Shown piece after piece: positions 23,960-33,573 of a stretch of DNA of 64,000 nt. Origin of the DNA: Pelobates cultripes. Its lineage: Eukaryota; Chordata; Amphibia; Anura; Pelobatidae. Below the pieces are notes generated by a model, which saw only the letters and a program-made list of their open reading frames with translations, did not search any database and had not been told where the DNA came from. The translations under genes were made by a program, and so were the position numbers. The stretch spans positions 110,394,522-110,458,521 of the forward strand of contig OW240917.1 in the NCBI GenBank assembly GCA_933207985.1. Direction: 5' to 3'. Every line of letters begins with the position of its first letter. Position 1 is the first letter of the stretch.

Positions 23960-24240
23960 AGTAGATGCAAAACACGGTAATGAAGTATTGCAGTTTTTAA
24001 TCCTTTTTTTTACTTAACGGAAATTTGTGGAAGTGAATTCTCAGGAGTTCCTCCCTTTATCAAGTATAAAGCACATCTGAACACAGCTCTTATCTTAGCT
24101 TGCTTGTTTCATTGTGGTCAGTACTACTTTAGACTTGATAAAGGGAGGAACTCCCGAAAAATTATCACTACAAATTTCTGTTAGCCCAATAATAAAAGTA
24201 CTGAAAGGGACTGCAATACTTTATTATTTTGCATACATGC
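23960..24240. repeat. Inverted repeat around GGAGTTCCTCCCTTTATCAAGT
   Basis: The left arm (about 24013-24065) and right arm (about 24133-24187) pair strongly, anchored by aggagttcctccctttatca and its reverse complement. Weaker pairing continues outward through gaagtattgcagt (left) and actgcaatactttatt (right). About 65 bp separate the arms. A MITE is likely; no target duplication found. Confidence 0.65.
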
Positions 24241-24648
24241 AAGAAAATAAGTGACCAAAAACGTTGCAGATAATTCTATGGCACTTTATTAAATTTTGCC
24301 CACAGAGTTAAATTTCAAAATCGAGTGGTGTTTACTTCCATGGCATCGGTAGGATTAGTCCATTATGCAGGTGACCTAGATATTTAGAATATTTCTTAAC
24401 TTGGTTCTTAACTATACAACTATAAAAAACACACACCAAAAAAACAAACTTTATACATAAACTGTAGCAAAGCATACACCACCGGGCTTAGCTCAGTTAA
24501 GAGAGAGCTTCTGGCTCTTACTGAGCTGTAGTGGAGGCAGGAAGTGGTGCCTGGGCATCCCAGATAAAAAGTCAAGTTGTTCCAGTATAGTTTGACCACT
24601 TACATTGAAGAAGTATCAGGGCACTCCTGGAGCGATAACACACTAGAG

Positions 24649-24792
24649 CAGGCTTCCCCAAACTCCGGCCCTCCCGATGTTGCTGAACTACATGATTCTC
24701 AGCCCATGATTCTTAGCCTATCTATTTCATTCATAGAATCATGGGAGTTGTAGTTCAGCAACAGCTGGAGGGCCAGAGTTTGGGGAAGCCTG
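24649..24792. mobile_element. hAT-like MITE
   Basis: 144 bp with terminal inverted repeats caggcttccccaaactccgg and the reverse complement of caggcttccccaaactctgg. Flanks cactagag (24641-24648) and cactaatg (24793-24800) agree at 6 of 8 positions, which fits a worn 8-bp hAT duplication. The inner parts also pair (gttgctgaactac with gtagttcagcaac). Confidence 0.8.
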
Positions 24793-25679
24793 CACTAATG
24801 AGTGCTAGATTGGGTATCGTGCTTAGGGTTTTCCTCAAAGATATGAGAATTAAGAAAAAAAGATATTGAGCAGAGACAAAATTATGCTTTGAGGAGACTT
24901 GAGATACTGGGATTGAGAAATATTTAAGAATGTGCTTTAGTTTGGGATCTCGCTGTCACACATGTTCTCTACTGCTTTAAGTGATGGTACTTATGCTTAA
25001 TCTTTATGTATTTTGTTTTCTAAGCTTGGGGGAATTGGAGGTTGGACGTACTTGGGTGGATGGGGGATATTTGATATTATGTAAGAGCTATTACATATTG
25101 CCACGTGTAAGTCAAATTAGCAGTTATTGTAGTTTCAGGTATCACTTATATTTGAACATTTATTTTAAACACTGATGTTTCACTAAAATTACTTGTGTTA
25201 CATTGTAGTTATCTGTATGCATTTTATATTAAGTACTATTTGAAAAACAAGAAAAAGAAAAAAGACACCATGTCTGATTAGGTTTAGATCACAAGAATAG
25301 CCAGGAGAGAGCAGTTCCAGGGCAGTATCAATTAAATTAGATATTATATAGATATAATATTAATATAATAATAATTTAGATATTATAATTAGGATTATCT
25401 CATAATCTACTGTCTGCTGTCTGAAAGGTGTAGTGAAGGTCAATGATGAGGCGTGTAGAGAACTTGGAATGTACTGCTTCAATGAGGTTATGGTCCGTGA
25501 TAACTGTGGTTTTTGTTCAGTAAAACAGATACTGGTACAGAATGTACCATTTTACAGCTTTCCAGCAAGCTAATTGACTTGCATCATGAGAGTATTAAGG
25601 TTAAACTAAGCCATGTTAATAGGGCTTTTAAACAACATTCTTGAATTTAATGTGCTCTCTGGTGACACGTTTGTCTTAG

Positions 25680-25855
25680 GTGTTTGCCAGCTTATAAACA
25701 AGGTGGATGAGAATTCCGGCAAAATCAAATCTTTCAACACAAATGATGAACAGTTTCTCGAAGCATTTGCCATATTCTGTGGCCTGGGGATTCAGAACAC
25801 CCAGATGTATGAGGTTGTAGAGCGTGCAATGGCCAAACAGATGGTCACACTAGAG
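25680..25855 (+). CDS. PDE11A: PDE11A coding exon (window exon 5), end of GAF-B
   Basis: 176 nt, completing a split Gly codon and leaving in phase 0. The acceptor is gtcttag and the donor is gtgagc. It carries the GAF signature NK...F...DE (INK, then SF, then NDE), which marks cyclic-nucleotide-binding type GAF domains, and then the helix leading out of GAF-B ([30 protein letters not shown]). Confidence 0.96.
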
Positions 25856-27584
25856 GTGAGCCCACAAAAACAGTGTTAGTGTCAGTGTCATTCTAAGATC
25901 TTGTTTCAACATTACCTTATTATGGTCAAATATTTCATTTATTGTTCTCTCTGAAGAATACACTGACATTATTTTTCATTGTTGTACAAGTTATCCTGCT
26001 TGTCTCTGATCTTTTGTATATTACAGTATTTATATGAATTATTTCCTGATATTGCACTGTGTATTGTATCAATTTGAAAAAAAAATCTCCATTAAGTGGT
26101 TTGATTGATATTCACAGTAAGACGCAACAAAAACTATAATATATTGTCAGTGGAGACTGATAGCCTATGTTACTTGCAACCAAGATGATTGCGTTCCAGA
26201 AATGACAACATTTGGGCCATGTTTTGTCTGTGATCATCTATGCTACTTGAAGACTAACCCAGCGGTCATGCAAAAGTTACATATGGGCACCTTAAAGATG
26301 GTTAATATATCATCTCTAAATAGTGTCAAACAATTGGTGACATTCTACTTTGAACATGGCGGATTACATTACTATTCAGATGTACAGATAACAAACCCCA
26401 GCCTTGTTTGTGAAGTGATGCATTCTCAGAATGCATTAAGGCATTAAAATTCCGTTCTTGGAGTGATTATTTTGACTTTTGGGAGTTTGTGGACCAACTT
26501 CACCAACTAGGTTGTTGAATCTGGTTCTCAGTTCAGTTAGCAAATTGTAGAATAATGTGCATTACCTCATGCACCTCACTGGAACCATGTTGTACATTAT
26601 TTTTTCAGTGGGCTTAGTATATTGTCTATTGTCTACTGTTCATCAAATTGTGTATAGGTTTACAACAGCATAAATCGACAGTAGATTGGTAAAGTTCAGT
26701 CACAACAAGCAGTTGCCCCTCCTGTTTTGATAAGTTGTGCAAAAAAGCAAACAAACAACAACAAAGTTTTTCAGGAGAGGGGGCAAAACTGATTCATATA
26801 TATATATAGATACATGTATATACATACACTTTTTCTCTGTCCCATACTGTATAACAGGAGCTTCTGTCTGGTAGTAAGAAGGTTAGGAGAGGAATGGACA
26901 GCGAGTGCTACGGGACAGTTCTTAGAAAGCGTGGAGCGAGCGCATCATTAGATGCATTTGTGCCAAGCTCAGGGTGCTGTCTGCACAGTATTCCCTTGGT
27001 TGTTCATCCTGCATGATTGAAAGGCAGCCTAATGTGCATTCACGCCAGACTAACCATCTAATTCTTTGTGCAGACAAAAACCCTTTTTAGGCATGTTTGT
27101 CCCTTTGAGCGGTTCTGGTTACGTGATACACATCAGTGGCCCACCCTTTTACCCCGCCCACCGAAATCCTGATTCACTGGACACTGCTGTTAGAGGGTAT
27201 GGATTTACATGAAAGATAAAAGTGAGAGATTAGCATAGGGTATGTGTTTTCTGATAGCTATATCCTGTGAGTTTCCCTCCAGCACAACCTCTACGAGATA
27301 CATGCCGCTTAGGAGGTATAACTGTTTTAGTGTTTTCTGTCGATAAGATTCTGTAATTAGGCCCAACATAATTGTCAGCACCAGGCCCAATGGGGTCTTA
27401 TTCCAGCCCTGACATTATAGTTGACTGTGGTTTATATATTTAGGAGTTGCATGTACATAAAGACTAAACTGTTGTAGGGTGAGCACATCCATTATTTTTC
27501 TGTAAAATGTTTGTTTCACAAGCCTAGAATCCATTCATACTGTTTGTTGTATCTGGTGATAAGGAATGTTTTTTTTTTCTATAG
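25856..27584 (+). other. PDE11A: PDE11A intron 5
   Basis: Donor gtgagc, acceptor tttctatag after a polypyrimidine run. No repeat boundary, coding remnant or structured element was recognised apart from short AT runs near 26800. Confidence 0.8.
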
Positions 27585-27644
27585 ATCCTTTCATATCATG
27601 CATCTGCTGCTGAGGAAGAAACAATGGAGCTGCAGGTAACAGCG
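27585..27644 (+). CDS. PDE11A: PDE11A coding exon (window exon 6), linker
   Basis: 60 nt, phase 0 at both ends, encoding ILSYHASAAEEETMELQVTA, part of the helical linker between GAF-B and the catalytic domain. I chose the donor at 27645 (GCG|gtaaaa) because it keeps the protein the same length as human PDE11A. A second in-frame donor at 27636 (CAG|gtaaca) would drop the last three residues. Both are weak by eye, so the 3' end is uncertain by 9 bases. Confidence 0.88.
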
Positions 27645-28534
27645 GTAAAAGCAATTTTCTTTCCTCTTATGAAATACTATTTGAAAAATGTAGCTATTAT
27701 TTTTGGACTGAAACTTAACAATAATACCAGGAGGGATAATTGAACTTTATTAGTTAGGATTGTCACCAAAGCTCACAATTTAGTGAATAGTCATATAGAA
27801 TATAGTCTGTCCAGAGAATTTAGTAACTAGTGAACCACAATCTAGAGATGTTTAATTATAGCTAAATGTAGGTCATATAACAATACTATTTCAGCCTCTT
27901 ATTAGATCTTTATAACAAGCCTTATCCCAGCAAAAGTTTAGAAATAATCTGAATTGTTCATCTCTTTTGAGCTACATAAAGTTGTCGCTATATGTATCTA
28001 GAGTGCTGTTCCCTGCTTTCTATGTTTAATTTGAAGAATTAGGCACTGGGCCATATAGTCCTTAAAGGCAAGATTTGTTTTAATATATAGAATAGCCATA
28101 CCTTATGTGACTGGGCTGAGATGGTGGTAGTATGATAACAAGGTAAAGTATTCTATGACCTATCAATGGTCAAAAACCCTTTCCACTTTAAAATAGCTAG
28201 CCCTTTTCTTTGCTTTGGCATCTGTATTAATTATTTATACTTCCCCATAGTAATGAGAAATAGGCTTATTTTTCCAGATCCCTATTAATCCCATATTTTT
28301 CTTATTTTTATAAAGGCAGCACAATAATATAACTGCTCTAAATTATCTTTAGACAAAACTCAATTTTAGATTTAAACATCACTATTTTATTGTAGTATAC
28401 CTTTTCTAAATAAATGCTTAATGTATGGAGATTTGTTAGACTAGTACGGAAGATTACATCTTTTAAAGCTTTGCAAAGTTGGGCTTTTTCGATTGCATTG
28501 TTTATAACAATAGTTAATGTTTGAGGCTCTAGCA

Positions 28535-28850
28535 CTCAAATTTCTTCACGGAAGTTCTCCTTGAACTGCTCAAGTGTACGCGGTTTGTTCACCCCCTCCT
28601 TCAGATAGCCCCACAGGAAGTAATTGGGAACTAACTGGTCAGGCAAACATGGCGGACAATTAATATGTGAATTTCTTAAAATGATCCGGTCGCCCAAAAG
28701 GTCGATTGTGGCCCTGGTTTAATGGACAGTAGCCCAATCCTGTTGAAACCACATTTCAGGATGAAATTCCATTACAGGATGTAAAAAATATTCAATCATA
28801 TCCTGATATCTCACACTATTTATACTCATTGTTCCTTTGTGAAATTACCC
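28535..28850 (-). pseudogene. mariner/Tc1-type transposase 3' remnant
   Basis: On the minus strand a DDE transposase tail can be followed from about 28835 to 28540: an FHPEMWFQQDWATVH-like block with the second catalytic Asp, then a LPDQLVPNYFLWGYLKEG block where a third catalytic residue would lie, then NKPRTLEQFKEN to the end. One TAA stop follows the QQDWATVH block. No terminal repeats remain. The family is an IS630/Tc1/mariner relative distinct from the two Tc1-like elements at 55143 and 59966. Confidence 0.7.
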
Positions 28851-28960
28851 ATGGTGAATTTCCCAAGACTCAATTATAATATGTACTTGCAACAAAATAT
28901 TGAACTATCAACAAATAAGTTAGTTAGCTATCAAATCCTACTCTGAATTTTGGCCCACCT

Positions 28961-28984
28961 TATATATATATATATATATATATA
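28961..28984. repeat. TA microsatellite
   Basis: Uninterrupted (TA)12. Confidence 0.95.
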
Positions 28985-29107
28985 AAACAGTAAAAAAAAT
29001 ATGTAGTCCCTGATGTTCTAGATTTGCTTTTTAAATGGAAATAAAACTAATGGATTTGTGATGTTTATTATGTAACTATGCTTATTTATTTTTCTTGTCT
29101 TTCATAG

Positions 29108-29254
29108 GGAGCGGTTGTGCCTTCTGCACAATCACTTAGATTAACAGACTTCTACTTCAGTGACTTTGAGCTTTCTGACATGGAAACCACATTAGCCACA
29201 AGTCGAATGTTCACTGACCTTAACCTTGTTCAGACCTTCCAAATGAAATATGAG
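29108..29254 (+). CDS. PDE11A: PDE11A coding exon (window exon 7), start of catalytic region
   Basis: 147 nt, phase 0 at both ends. The acceptor is ttcatag and the donor is gtatgg. It encodes [20 protein letters not shown], then [29 protein letters not shown]. The [11 protein letters not shown] segment is characteristic of the PDE11A, PDE5 and PDE6 catalytic-domain N-terminus. Confidence 0.95.
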
Positions 29255-29483
29255 GTATGGGCTCCTTGAAAAGAACTTAACCAAAGAGACATATCCTAAT
29301 AAATGCAGAGATATTTTAATGCTAGACAATCTTTCTTAATTACTACTGTATCAGCATAAAATAAACTATTTGCACAGTCATCTTGTGTTGTGGTAACATG
29401 CAATAAGAAATGTGCTCTTATGCCTTTCTTGTTATCCATGTGTCTGACTGTTTGATTTCATGTTGCTTATATCACTGATTCTT

Positions 29484-29826
29484 TTTTTTTTTTATTCTTT
29501 ATTTGTGAATGAGTAATCAGGATGAAAGACAATCATCATACATGTCATGATAACATGCATCAGTACATATGTACATATGTCACACAGTGGAATACCTATT
29601 ACGTTAAAATTTTAAAGGAGGGTTGCACGCCAGCATCCCGTACTGTATTCCACCATGCCTTTCTGTCGACTTTTTCCCCTTATCCCTAGTTCACCATTGA
29701 TAGTTTTTTAGAATTTATAACCATACTCTTGGTGTTACCTCCACATCTCTCTTTACCTGACTGTGTACCGTTACTGGTATCTTGGGTTGACGTAAGCAAT
29801 CCTAGTGTGGTGTGGCTGTGCCTGCA
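29484..29826 (-). mobile_element. 5'-truncated LINE 3' end with 15-bp TSD
   Basis: 343 bp starting with a poly-T run, then attctttatttgtgaat, i.e. the minus strand ends in AATAAAGAAT plus poly-A. It is flanked by identical copies of atatcactgattctt (29469-29483 and 29827-29841). A poly-A tail with a 15-bp target duplication is the mark of L1-type target-primed insertion. No coding sequence is left. Confidence 0.85.
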
Positions 29827-30038
29827 ATATCACTGATTCTTAACCTTTATGTTCACAATTGGACTTGGGTAGTGCACACACTTAAAGGGACTACTCTCAC
29901 CAGTGTGCTCCAAATTAGGAGGGCTAGGCTCCCATGGAATTTCATGGAAATAACAATATCTGTGCACACCTGGAGGTTTCTTGTAAAGGTAGACTTGAAT
30001 GAAGACAACATTTCAGCTCTAAAGGGAGCCTTTGTCAG

Positions 30039-30383
30039 TAGTGATGTCCCGAACGGTTCGCCGAATGGTTCGCCACAAATGGTTCGCCACGGACTCATCA
30101 TTGAGTAAACTTTGACCCTGTACCTCACAGTGAGCAGACACATTCCAGCCAATCAGCAGCAGACCCTCCCTCCCAGGCCCTCCCACCTCCTGGACAGCTC
30201 ACTAAGAATGCAGCTTCAAAATGGATGCTGTCCAGGAGGTGGGAGGATCTGGGAGGGAGGGTCTGCTGCTGATTGGCTGGAATGTGTCTGCTGACTGTGA
30301 GGTACAGGGTCATAGTTTACTCAATGATGAGTCCGTGGCGAACCGTTCGCGAACCGTTCGGCGAACCGTTCGGGACATCACTA
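30039..30383. mobile_element. hAT fold-back MITE with perfect 8-bp TSD
   Basis: 345 bp flanked by tttgtcag at 30031-30038 and 30384-30391. Ends are tagtgatgtcccgaacggtt and its reverse complement. The inverted arms extend nearly to the middle: ccagccaatcagcagcagac pairs with its complement at 30265-30284, and an unpaired centre lies near 30200-30220. The tandem GGTTCGCC motif near each end occurs three times. hAT by target duplication length and ends; non-coding. Confidence 0.9.
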
Positions 30384-31136
30384 TTTGTCAGGTATAAAAT
30401 AACAATTGTTACACGTACATATTTATACCAAACTAATCGTCTCTGGACCTTTGTTCGATACACTTTATTTAAACAGAGCCATCTGGGATAATCCAGAGGC
30501 TCATTACACATATAGGAACATCCAACTTCTTTGGTGGAAATAGTGGAAGTATTTTTACCAGACAATGTCAGCAAGGAAAGCGTCTGAGCGATGAGACACT
30601 TAAAAAGCAGAGCGTAATTAGGAGGAGGTTGGGTATCGAAGCTCGATAACTAACTCCACCTCCAGGTATTAATTATGGTTTTGTCAGCATATTCTTCCAA
30701 TTGAAACATGTGACCTAACTTATTATCCCTGATTATGATTTTAGCAATTATATTATCTAATCCAGTGGTTCCCAAACTGTGTGCCACAGCATCCTGGGGC
30801 ACTGTGACTCGCACACAGGGGCACCGCAAAATCTTTCCCCGTGCTATGATTACACTTCACAAAAATGTAAATCCGAATTTAATATGAACATTACATTCAA
30901 ACACACCCCTGCAATCAAAAGCAAATATTACATACAAACACACCCTAAACTACACTAAAACATTTGGGGACCACTGATCTAATCCATTCCAGACCCATTA
31001 AAATGGAATGGTGACTTAATTTTGTGTCCAGACCTAAACAGTGTAAATCACTGGCTTATATTCTGTTCCAGGTTATATCAGCAGAACAATGGTGGCTGTT
31101 TATATATTAAATTCATGTCCTCCTATTTCTTTAAAG

Positions 31137-31262
31137 ACCCTTTGTAGATGGATTCTGAGCGTAAAAAAGAACTACAGGAAGCATGTTGCATATCACAACT
31201 GGAGACATGCCTTCAACACAGCCCAGTGTATGTTTGCATCTCTGAAAACCGGCAAGATCCAG
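31137..31262 (+). CDS. PDE11A: PDE11A coding exon (window exon 8), catalytic His
   Basis: 126 nt, phase 0 at both ends; acceptor ttaaag, donor gttaat. It encodes [15 protein letters not shown], then [18 protein letters not shown] and [13 protein letters not shown] contains the conserved catalytic His (proton donor) and a metal-ligand His of class I phosphodiesterases. The ATG at 31089 lies before the acceptor and is not used. The donor is non-consensus at +3 and +4 (gttaat). Confidence 0.96.
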
Positions 31263-31409
31263 GTTAATATGTTAATATATGTTTAGTAACTATTTCTTTA
31301 ACTTCATGTCAATTCCTGCTGTAGCATCCATACAGGGGACTTTGTTAATAAAACCTATTTCAGTAAAGTCTTTACTTTTGGTTATGGAAATTAAATAAGA
31401 CAATTTGAG

Positions 31410-32750
31410 GAATATAAACCTTGATTTAAATAGGATCGAGGGAACAGGTGGTGGGATGGGAGGAACGGAGCAGAGCAGAAACCTGTTCTGCTGTAGCGAG
31501 CCAAATGAGCATAGGACAGCTGAGTGAGTGTGGTTAGGGGAAAAGTTGGTAGTGGATGGAGAAAGATGAGAGATCTCTTCCCTGATTGTAGAAATCTTCT
31601 CAGTGAAATATATATATTGGACTGTTGGGGGATATCCCGGACCCCACTGGGGAAAGCCACCTACCACCCTCAGAAGACAGCCTTGCAGCAGAGCCCCACT
31701 ACAGAAGGCCCCACAGCATCCGCGGCACGGGGAAGATCCCAAACGCCTTGCACCACACCGGGCTGCCCAGGCCGACTTAGAAACCAGGATGCAATATTTG
31801 CAACGTTTTGGTGCAAACTGACCCACAACAAGCAGCAACACATAACGCAGGATAACCAGGGCGCACAGAAATGGAGCCAGCATACAGCACCCAGAAGGCC
31901 TACCAAACTGAAGACCCAGCCAAGACCTCGCTAACCTACCAGGGCTCCCACATCTGCTAAACCAAGTTGGGCCCAGGTTGCTGCTGAGACAGTGGACTCT
32001 TCCTTCAGACCGAGAGCCCAAAAGGTATATCCTACCATCCATCGTCCATACACCCAAGGGTGACTCCGAACCCAGGTGAACCCAAGGACCCCAGATCCTA
32101 CCGCACGCAGCAGGGGGACCCAAGGAGACAGGGCAGTGACTCTCATCACAGCCCGAGCATGAGGAGCAGCATAAACTCTGCACCTACCCCCACGACGAGC
32201 TACCTGTCAGGAATATCTATGCCCCTGGTCGGGTCCCAAGGTAGAAGATCATTGCACCCTGTCTGCCTCAGGGAAGGACTCCAAAACTGCCAGAGCCCCC
32301 GAGCAGTGCGGGTTGAAAGCTCCTGAAGGACACTCTTGCTGCCTGACACGACAGAGTTATGTTACTCCCTACCTGCATCAATCATTCTGGCTTGGTACCC
32401 AGTGGCACACATATCAGTTGACTGGCAAGCTTTATAGACGTCCCTTTCTATATCTTATAGTCACATAATGAGTTCATATGGCTTATACTCCATTACCTAT
32501 ATTGATCTTGTACCTATCTCACAATTTTACATTGTACCTTACTCTGCCGCCAGTATACACACTTCGACATACCTACCAATTCTGTATTGCAGTTCACTGG
32601 CGCAAACAGACCTAAGCTTCTATATTGAAAAATGTGCAGTATCACTCATGTCACACTATTGTCTTTGTTGAAATGCATATACGTGCTGTTGTGGCATTAA
32701 GCGCTTGTATGTTAATCTTTTTTGCACAGCAAAAATACTAAATAAAATTT
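31410..32750 (+). mobile_element. Probable LINE fragment (3' part)
   Basis: The base composition changes sharply to CA/CC-rich sequence, like the sense strand of the LINE at 11356-18360, and ends near 32740-32750 with aaatactaaataaaat (an AATAAA). No recognisable protein domain and no target duplication. The assignment rests on composition and the terminal AATAAA only. Confidence 0.4.
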
Positions 32751-32759
32751 GTCAAATGG

Positions 32760-32860
32760 TAAAATTCTTCAATAAAAATTATTTGAACAAATCATTTGAA
32801 AAGTTTAGCCAAAAAACTAAATCATTTGAAATGTTTATCCAAATATGTTAAATAAAGCAG
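32760..32860. repeat. AT-rich TCATTTGAAAAG/TTTATCCAAA repeat
   Basis: Short block with aaatcatttgaaaagttta and catttgaaatgtttatccaa. It is a member of the same dispersed family as 22185-22510. Confidence 0.5.
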
Positions 32861-32951
32861 GGACAAATTTGAGAACAGAAATATACACACGCTATGTACA
32901 GAGACAACCTTCTGCCCACAAGTCAGCAAATTAGATAATATTTATATATGT

Positions 32952-32979
32952 AGAGAGAGAGAGAGAGAGAAAGAGAGAG
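32952..32979. repeat. GA microsatellite
   Basis: (AG)n with one interrupting AA, followed by ggtgggagtgagagag. Confidence 0.9.
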
Positions 32980-33478
32980 GGTGGGAGTGAGAGAGTTAAT
33001 TCTTCTTTACTGAAGTAAACTGTCAGTTAAGGTACAAGATAGATGTAAATTAAGAGAATTGTCTCCTCTTTCCTGAAAGGAGTCTGTGATGGTAAAGTAA
33101 TAGATTCTCTCTGTGTGTCCACAGTTCTCATTAGGCTCCAGATGAGGACCATTATTAGATACAAATTACCTGTAGTCCTGTTTCTAATTGGTTTATTGGA
33201 CAGTAAGACACAGACAATACTAAGAGCAATACTGAGGCGATAGTTATGCTTATATTACAAATGTCAATTTCTCAAAATACATGAATAAAGTAGGTTTTAT
33301 TTTAAAATAAAATTAGTATTTTACGGTCTGCAAAATATGAGAAATGTTATAAATAACATTAAGTTCATAATAAAACAAAGGTAATGGAGAAACTGGGAAC
33401 AATGTTCTGAAATCAACAATTATCAACAAAACAGTATTTTGTTTTTTTTAGTCTGTGTTTTTCTTTTTTCATTAACAG

Positions 33479-33573
33479 CACAAACTGACTGATCTGGAAA
33501 CACTTGCTTTGATGATAGCCACTTTGAGTCATGACTTGGACCACCGAGGGGTTAACAATTCATTTATACAGCG
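33479..33573 (+). CDS. PDE11A: PDE11A coding exon (window exon 9), HD metal site
   Basis: 95 nt, phase 0 in, leaving after two bases of an Arg codon; acceptor attaacag, donor gtaagg. It encodes [39 protein letters not shown] carries the His-Asp metal-coordinating pair that defines the HD phosphodiesterase fold (Zn and Mg site). Confidence 0.97.

Larger units (their letters stand above)
22990..25679 (+). other. PDE11A: PDE11A intron 4
   Basis: Donor gtatca, acceptor ttgtcttag. It holds a hairpin repeat (23960-24240) and a hAT-like MITE (24649-24792). The stretches 22990-23950 and 24800-25679 show nothing I can name. Confidence 0.85.
27645..29107 (+). other. PDE11A: PDE11A intron 6
   Basis: Donor gtaaaa (or gtaaca, 9 bases earlier), acceptor gtctttcatag. 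It contains a mariner-like transposase remnant (28535-28850, minus) and a TA microsatellite (28961-28984). The stretch 27650-28500 shows nothing I can name. Confidence 0.8.
29255..31136 (+). other. PDE11A: PDE11A intron 7
   Basis: Donor gtatgg, acceptor tttctttaaag. It holds a 5'-truncated LINE end (29484-29826) and a hAT fold-back MITE (30039-30383). The stretch 30400-31136 shows nothing I can delimit; 30765-30980 has the look of an old hAT MITE but I could not pair its ends. Confidence 0.8.
31263..33478 (+). other. PDE11A: PDE11A intron 8
   Basis: Donor gttaat, acceptor cattaacag. It contains a GC-richer LINE-like fragment (about 31410-32750), an AT-rich dispersed repeat (32760-32860) and a GA microsatellite (32952-32979). 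The stretch 33000-33478 shows nothing notable. Confidence 0.8.

Noticed and set aside
24195..24275. Hammerhead-like block caagaaaataagtgaccaaaaacgttgc
   Set aside because: Neither CTGANGA nor a paired stem II could be found; only the ACGTTGC part resembles known motifs.
31089..31136. ATG at 31089 as alternative PDE11A start
   Set aside because: Intronic sequence open by chance before the acceptor at 31137; no promoter evidence.
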